Origin: Pseudomonadota bacterium
GTDB lineage: Bacteria > Pseudomonadota > Gammaproteobacteria > Xanthomonadales > Rhodanobacteraceae
Assembly (NCBI GenBank): GCA_023430685.1
Contig: JAEYZH010000179.1
Location: forward strand, 1 to 8,073
Direction of reading: 5' to 3'
DNA: 8,073 bases
Shown here in pieces: positions 4,158 through 8,073 of this stretch. A program made the position numbers and the translations under genes. How positions within the stretch are numbered: the first letter of the stretch is position 1; each line of letters starts with the position of its first letter. The notes beneath the pieces were generated by a model that did not search any database, was not told where the DNA came from, and worked only from the letters and a program-made list of their open reading frames with translations.

Positions 4158-5141
4158 GCGATCGGTGCGTAATGCGCGCGTCGCGCGTTCATCGCCGGCC
4201 GAGCGGCGACCGACGAGCAGTCCGAGCCCGGCGATCCCGAGGATCACGAGCCACGCGCCGACCGCGGCCCAGCCGCGCGGCACCTGCTCGCCGAGGAACA
4301 CGACGCCGAGCACGGTCGAGAAGATCAGCTCGGCCGCCTGCATCGCCTCGACCGCGCCGAGCGCGCCCGGATCGTCCTTGACCATCGCGGTCGCCTGGAA
4401 GAACAGGATCGTCGCGATCGTGCCCGCCGACAGCGCGACGCCGGCCGCGAGCAGCACCTGCGAGGGCGACGGTGCACCCGCGACGACGCCCGCGTAGACC
4501 GCGACGACGAGCCAGAACGGCTGGCTCGCGAGCGTCATGCCGAACACGCGCTGGGTCGCGTCGAGCGTCTCGCCGCTGCGTTCGAGGTGCAGCAGGATCG
4601 CGCGGTTGCCGAGCGGGTAAAGGAAGGCCGAGGTGCCGACCGCGAGCAGCGCGAACCAGGCCGCGCGCGGCAGGTCGCCGCCGAAATGCGCGCCCTGCAT
4701 CAGCGCGACGCCCGCGACGATCAGCACGCCGAGCGCGAGCGCCGCACGCGGCAGGCGCGCGCGTTCGTCCCTGTAGAGCAGCGGCCCGAGCAGCATGCCC
4801 GCGATCACCGTGAGCTGGAACGTGCCGGCCACGAGCCACGCGGGCGCGTGCTCCGCGGCCCAGGTCAGCAGCACGCAGAACAGCGTGAAGCCGATCGCGC
4901 TCCAGCCGAGCCAGATCCACGGATGCGCGCGCAGCGCTGCCCACACCGGCGCGAAGCCGCCGCGCACGCGCAGTACGAGCGCGAGCATCGGCAGTGTCAG
5001 CAGATACCGCAGCGCAGCCGACCAGGCCCAGTGTCCGCCCGCGACCGCCATCGCGCGGTTCAGCACGTACGTCGCGGTGAAGAACAGCGCCGACGCGAGC
5101 GCGAGCAGGACCGCGAGCAACGCGATGCGGCGCGTCGACAT
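4149..5141 (-). CDS. EamA/DMT-superfamily transporter (EmrE-type multidrug efflux family)
   Basis: A 330-residue inner-membrane protein with about ten hydrophobic helices. The first is at 6-27 (IALLAVLLALASALFFTATY) and the last near 291-312. The two-fold EamA layout is visible: LNRAMA after helix 1, RYLLTLP in helix 2, and in the second half ATAMVKDDPGALGAVEAMQAAE followed by FLGEQVPRGW, the conserved DMT helix pair. The length is typical for ten-helix DMT proteins. It best fits the putative multidrug-resistance efflux branch (PF13536), but the substrate cannot be read from sequence. ATG at 5139-5141 starts 3 nt after the bioC stop, so it is almost certainly in the bio operon. That position raises the possibility of a biotin-related substrate, but DMT genes often sit in unrelated operons. 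A polar tail of about 18 residues ends the protein. Confidence 0.9.
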   Translation of the reverse strand: MSTRRIALLAVLLALASALFFTATYVLNRAMAVAGGHWAWSAALRYLLTLPMLALVLRVRGGFAPVWAALRAHPWIWLGWSAIGFTLFCVLLTWAAEHAPAWLVAGTFQLTVIAGMLLGPLLYRDERARLPRAALALGVLIVAGVALMQGAHFGGDLPRAAWFALLAVGTSAFLYPLGNRAILLHLERSGETLDATQRVFGMTLASQPFWLVVAVYAGVVAGAPSPSQVLLAAGVALSAGTIATILFFQATAMVKDDPGALGAVEAMQAAELIFSTVLGVVFLGEQVPRGWAAVGAWLVILGIAGLGLLVGRRSAGDERATRALRTDRGA

Positions 5142-5144
5142 CGC

Positions 5145-6011
5145 TCAGCGCCTGCGGCTGCCGCGCAGGCGTTCGATCGGAAAGCTCGCGACCTCGCCCT
5201 GCTGCGTGCGCCGCGGCTGCCCCGGCTCGGGCGCGAATGCATGCGCGTACACCACTTCGTAGGTCGCGGGCAGGACGCCGTCCTCGCGGTACCGCTCGTA
5301 CGCCGCGGCCGCGCGCACCAGCCGGCCCTTGCCGGTCAGCGTGCGCTGGCGCCGCGAATCCGCATTGGTCGCGCCGATCGCGCGCAGCTCGTGCATGAGC
5401 CGCGGCAGGTCCGCATAGGTCAGCACGAAGTCCTCGCGCTCGAGCACCGGATCGCGGAAACCGCTCACGAGCAGCGCGTCGCCGATGTCGTGCATGTCGA
5501 CGAAGCGGCTCACATGCGGCCGGTCGTCGACCTCGGCGAACGCGGCGCGCAGTTCCTTGAGCGTGTCCGGCCCGAAGGTCGAGAACAGCAGCAGGCCGCC
5601 CGGCCGCAGCACGCGGCGGAACTCCGCGATCGCGAGCCCCGGGTCCTCGCACCATTGCAGGCACAGGCTCGAATGCACGAGGTCGATGCTCGCGTCGGCG
5701 AGCGGCAGCGCCTGCGCATCGGCGCAGACGAAACCGGACGCCGCCGCGTCGCCGCGTGCGGCCAGCAGCATCGGCAGCGCGAGGTCGAGCGCGATCACCT
5801 CGGCTTCCGGGTATCGCCGCCGCAGCGGTGCGCCGCCGGCGGGACCGCAGCCGACGTCGAGGATCCGGCGCGGGGCGAACGCAGGCGCAAGCTCGAGGCG
5901 CTCGCGCAGGCGCTCGCCGACTTCGTGCTGGAGCACCGCGTGCTCCGCGTAGCTCGCGGCCGCGCGCGCGAACGCGCGCCGCACATGCGACTGGTCCAGA
6001 CCCGCGCTCAC
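5145..6011 (-). CDS. bioC: Malonyl-ACP O-methyltransferase BioC
   Basis: A 288-residue SAM-dependent methyltransferase. It starts at GTG 6009-6011, overlapping the bioH stop as GTGA, and begins MSAGLDQSHVRRAFARAAASY, the BioC N-terminus (hxVxRxFxxAAxxY). SAM motif I is LDVGCGPAG (51-59), the acidic residue after strand 2 is D76, motif II is near D98, and the BioC-specific SSLCLQWC (114-121) and RPGGLLLFSTFGPDTLKEL (136-154) are present. BioC methylates the free carboxyl of malonyl-ACP so that the fatty acid machinery can extend it to pimeloyl-ACP methyl ester, the entry to biotin synthesis in the cytoplasm. It is about 35 residues longer than E. coli BioC (251), mostly in the C-terminal half; the last 20 residues are basic. 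The frame is open further upstream, but that part is antisense-free overlap with bioH and not BioC-like. Confidence 0.94.
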   Translation of the reverse strand: MSAGLDQSHVRRAFARAAASYAEHAVLQHEVGERLRERLELAPAFAPRRILDVGCGPAGGAPLRRRYPEAEVIALDLALPMLLAARGDAAASGFVCADAQALPLADASIDLVHSSLCLQWCEDPGLAIAEFRRVLRPGGLLLFSTFGPDTLKELRAAFAEVDDRPHVSRFVDMHDIGDALLVSGFRDPVLEREDFVLTYADLPRLMHELRAIGATNADSRRQRTLTGKGRLVRAAAAYERYREDGVLPATYEVVYAHAFAPEPGQPRRTQQGEVASFPIERLRGSRRR

Positions 6012-6787
6012 GCGGGCAGCTCCCGTCCGAACGCGACCAGCGCGTCCACGACCGCGTCGGCATGTTCGAGAAACGGTGCGTGCCCGCTGTTGAGTTCGAG
6101 GTACCGTCCCTGCGCGGACTGCCGCGCGGACCATTGCATCGCCGCGGGCGGCACCAGCCGGTCGCGTCGCCCCGCGATCCACAGGCTCGGCATCTCGAGG
6201 CGCGCGAGCGCGCCGCGCAAGTCGGTGGTCTCGAGCGCGGCGAGCCCGTCGCAGAGCGCGTCGACCGCGGGCTCACCGCGCGCGAACACGCGCGCCTTGA
6301 GGTCGCGCAGCTCGGCCTGCGCGTGCGGCGAGCCCATCGTCTCGAGCGCGACGAAGCGCTCGATCGCATGCCGGTAGCGCAGGTGCAGCTCGCTCGCGAA
6401 CTCAGCGAACACGCTCGCGGCGACACCGTGCGCCCAGTCCGGCGCGGCGACGAAGCGCGGACTCGCGGCGAGCAGCGCGACGCCGCGCACGCGCGCCGGC
6501 ATCTGCAGCGCAGCTTCGAGCGCGACGAGCCCGCCGAGCGACCAGCCGACCCAGAGTGCGCGCGGACACGCCGCGGCGATCCGGCGTGCACTCTCCGCGA
6601 CATCGAAGCGCGGCTCGTCGCGACTGTGTCCGTGACCCGGCAGGTCGACCACGTGGACGCGGAAATGCGCCAGCAGCCTTTCCACGAGCGACGCGAACAC
6701 GCCGCCGTGCATCGCCCAGCCGTGCACGAGCACGAGGTCGGGGCCGCTGCCGACGGATTCGATGTGCAGGGATGGGTACGCACTCAC
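6008..6787 (-). CDS. bioH: Pimeloyl-ACP methyl ester carboxylesterase BioH
   Basis: A 259-residue alpha/beta hydrolase (E. coli BioH 256). It starts at GTG 6785-6787, overlapping the bioF stop as GTGA, and begins MSAYPSLHIESVGSGPDLVL. The oxyanion-hole motif is HGWAMHGGVF (22-31), the nucleophile S83 sits in GWSLGG (81-86), and the acid D209 (AGRRDRLVP) and base H236 (NSGHAPFLEH) complete the triad. BioH cleaves the methyl ester of pimeloyl-ACP, ending chain extension and giving the substrate of BioF. It lies between bioF and bioC with 4-nt overlaps on both sides. No Shine-Dalgarno of note precedes the GTG, so translation is probably coupled. The triad and the DLPGHGHS block (48-55) make the call secure. 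Confidence 0.95.
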   Translation of the reverse strand: MSAYPSLHIESVGSGPDLVLVHGWAMHGGVFASLVERLLAHFRVHVVDLPGHGHSRDEPRFDVAESARRIAAACPRALWVGWSLGGLVALEAALQMPARVRGVALLAASPRFVAAPDWAHGVAASVFAEFASELHLRYRHAIERFVALETMGSPHAQAELRDLKARVFARGEPAVDALCDGLAALETTDLRGALARLEMPSLWIAGRRDRLVPPAAMQWSARQSAQGRYLELNSGHAPFLEHADAVVDALVAFGRELPA

Positions 6788-8031
6788 TCGTCGTCGCGCT
6801 CCGCGCAGGCTTCGGATTCGCGCGACGCAGCCGCGGCCGTGGCCTCGTCGCCGCGCGCGCGCGATGCGTCCATCGCGATCGCGAGCGCGTCGAGCAGGCG
6901 TTCGACATCGCACTCCGCATGCTGCGCCGACAACGCCACGCGCAGGCGCGCATGTCCGCGCGCGACGGTCGGCGGGCGGATCGCAGGGACGTGCAGGCCC
7001 GCGTCGCACAGCCGCTCGGAGACCGCGCGCGCGCGCGCACTGTCGCCGACCACGACCGGCTGGATCGGCGTGCGCGAATCCAGCAGCGCGATGCCTCGCT
7101 CGGCCGCACCGTGGCGGAAATGCGCGATCAGCACGCGCAGGCGATCGCGGCGCCAGCCTTCGAAGCGCGCGATCCCGATCGCGGCGACGGTCGCTGCCGC
7201 GAGCGCCGGCGGCATCGCGGTCGTGTAGATGAAGCTGCGCGCGCCCTGCACGAGTCCGTCGATCAACGTGGCGCTGCCCGCGACGAATGCACCCGCGACG
7301 CCGAGCGCCTTGCCGAGCGTACCCATGAGAACGGGTACCTCGCGTTGCGACAGGCCGGCCTCCGCGACGCTGCCCGCGCCTTCGGCACCGAGCACGCCGA
7401 GACCGTGCGCGTCATCGACCATCAGGCAGGCGCGTTCGGCGTCGCAGAGCGCGACCAGCGCGCGCAGCGGCGCGACGTCGCCATCCATGCTGAACACGCC
7501 GTCGGTCGCGAGCAGGGCGGGCGCCCGTGCGACGGTCGCGAGCTGGCGCGCAGCGCTCCGGACATCCGCATGCACGTAGCGGCGCAGCGTGCAGCCCGCG
7601 AGTCGCGCGGCGTCGAGCAGGCTCGCGTGGTTGAGGCGGTCCTGCACGCACAGGTCCCCGCGCGCGAGCAGCGCCGAGACGGCGCCGAGGTTGGCCATGT
7701 AGCCGGTCGAGAACAACAGGGCGCGCTCGCGACCGGTCCAGCGCGCGAGCGCCGCTTCGAGCGTCGCATGCGGTTCGCGATGGCCGCCGAGCAGGTGGGC
7801 GGCCGATGCACCGACGCCCCATTCGCGCGCGGCGCGCGTCATCGCCTCGACCAGGCGCGGATGCCGTGCGAGGCCGAGGTAGTCGTTGCTCGCGAAGTCG
7901 AGCAGTCGACGTCCATCGACGACGACATGCGCGCCATCGACCGAGCCGACCGTGCGCACGCGGCGCAGCAGCCCCTCGCGCGCGCGCGTTGCCTGCGCGT
8001 GCGCGAGGCGCGCGAGCAGGTCTTCGCGCAT
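6784..8031 (-). CDS. bioF: 8-amino-7-oxononanoate synthase BioF
   Basis: A 415-residue PLP enzyme of the alpha-oxoamine synthase family. Visible are LDFASNDYLGLARHP (44-58), DRLNHASLLD with H135 stacking on PLP, GVFSMDGD (178-185), VDDAHGLGVLG (205-215) with D206 and H209, and the Schiff-base lysine K241 in GTLGKALG. BioF condenses pimeloyl-ACP (or CoA) with L-alanine, releasing CO2, to give 8-amino-7-oxononanoate, the first committed ring-forming step of biotin synthesis. The start ATG at 8029-8031 overlaps a possible upstream stop (TGATG). E. coli BioF is 384 residues; here an extra hydrophilic tail of about 27 residues (from about 389, rich in Ala, Arg, Glu, Asp) follows the conserved domain and runs into the overlap with bioH. 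The sequence otherwise looks complete and functional. Confidence 0.96.
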   Translation of the reverse strand: MREDLLARLAHAQATRAREGLLRRVRTVGSVDGAHVVVDGRRLLDFASNDYLGLARHPRLVEAMTRAAREWGVGASAAHLLGGHREPHATLEAALARWTGRERALLFSTGYMANLGAVSALLARGDLCVQDRLNHASLLDAARLAGCTLRRYVHADVRSAARQLATVARAPALLATDGVFSMDGDVAPLRALVALCDAERACLMVDDAHGLGVLGAEGAGSVAEAGLSQREVPVLMGTLGKALGVAGAFVAGSATLIDGLVQGARSFIYTTAMPPALAAATVAAIGIARFEGWRRDRLRVLIAHFRHGAAERGIALLDSRTPIQPVVVGDSARARAVSERLCDAGLHVPAIRPPTVARGHARLRVALSAQHAECDVERLLDALAIAMDASRARGDEATAAAASRESEACAERDDE

Positions 8032-8073
8032 CAGCGCCGGTCCGATCGGACGGCCCCGGCGTCGCGGGCGCGA
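8031..8073 (-). CDS. Possible 3' end of an upstream gene overlapping bioF (cut by window edge)
   Basis: On the minus strand one frame is open from the right edge through 13 codons (RARDAGAVRSDRR) to TGA at 8031-8033, which overlaps the bioF start as TGATG. The pattern of overlapping junctions in the rest of the operon makes a coupled upstream gene plausible. Too little is visible to identify it. The stretch also contains the palindrome TCCGATCGGA (8041-8050), and no promoter for bioF is recognisable in these 42 bases. Confidence 0.3.
   Translation of the reverse strand, partial: RARDAGAVRSDRR

Noticed and set aside
4587..6377. 596-codon plus-strand ORF
   Set aside because: It is antisense to the transporter, bioC and part of bioH, with Arg/Ala/Glu-rich composition and no motifs.
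4189..6783. 864-codon minus-strand ORF spanning the transporter, bioC and bioH
   Set aside because: It is a shadow frame of three recognised genes on the same strand; GC-rich codons leave few stops, and the translation is low-complexity Arg/Ala/Gly.
7024..7038. Alternating CG run, a possible Z-DNA or simple repeat
   Set aside because: It encodes the Ala-Arg stretch of BioF and is expected from local codon use in very GC-rich DNA.
5756..7228. 490-codon plus-strand ORF
   Set aside because: It is antisense to bioC, bioH and bioF, with no recognisable family.
8041..8050. Palindrome TCCGATCGGA upstream of bioF as an operator
   Set aside because: A single 10-bp palindrome at the window edge, likely inside the upstream gene; it does not resemble a known biotin repressor site.

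Overview
The window is a GC-rich stretch of an ordinary proteobacterial chromosome. The gene content (ubiK-comM, a lone P-II gene, a Mn-riboswitch-controlled UPF0016 exporter, hemP behind a Fur box, and a bioF-bioH-bioC block) and the protein sequences suggest a gammaproteobacterium near the Xanthomonadales. That placement is inferred from gene order and sequence feel, not from a marker gene. I see no mobile element, tRNA, rRNA or CRISPR array.

Left part (1-1621, minus strand): ubiK (ubiquinone biosynthesis accessory factor) is followed by comM (YifB-type AAA+ ATPase), whose 3' end lies beyond the left edge. Between them is a possible 29-residue ORF with a strong Shine-Dalgarno. Its stop codon overlaps the comM GTG start as GTGA, while comM has no clear Shine-Dalgarno of its own. 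This looks like a coupling leader peptide.

Middle (1622-4126): a 278-bp divergent region carries a strong hairpin and a perfect GTAGGA/TCCTAC dyad just upstream of a single-gene P-II regulator (1900-2238). Convergent to it is a UPF0016/MneA-type manganese exporter (2306-2863, minus). Its long leader carries the conserved blocks of a yybP-ykoY manganese riboswitch, followed by a helix that can mask the ribosome binding site. The same divergent region carries, facing right, a sigma-70 promoter overlapped by a near-consensus Fur box. This drives hemP (3187-3375), a possible 32-residue ORF and an unrecognised 216-residue protein. The 323-bp region 2864-3186 thus joins a manganese-sensing RNA and an iron-sensing operator back to back.

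Right part (4149-8073, minus strand): a compact operon reads bioF, bioH, bioC and then a ten-helix EamA/DMT transporter. The bioF/bioH and bioH/bioC junctions are both four-base GTGA overlaps, bioC and the transporter are 3 nt apart, and bioF may itself start inside the stop codon of a gene cut by the right edge (TGATG). BioC and BioH make and release the pimeloyl moiety, and BioF carries out the first step of ring assembly. The transporter's substrate is unknown.

I found no new defence or mobile system. The most interesting items are the small coupled ORFs, the riboswitch with its masking helix, the dyad before the P-II gene, and the unknown partner of hemP.
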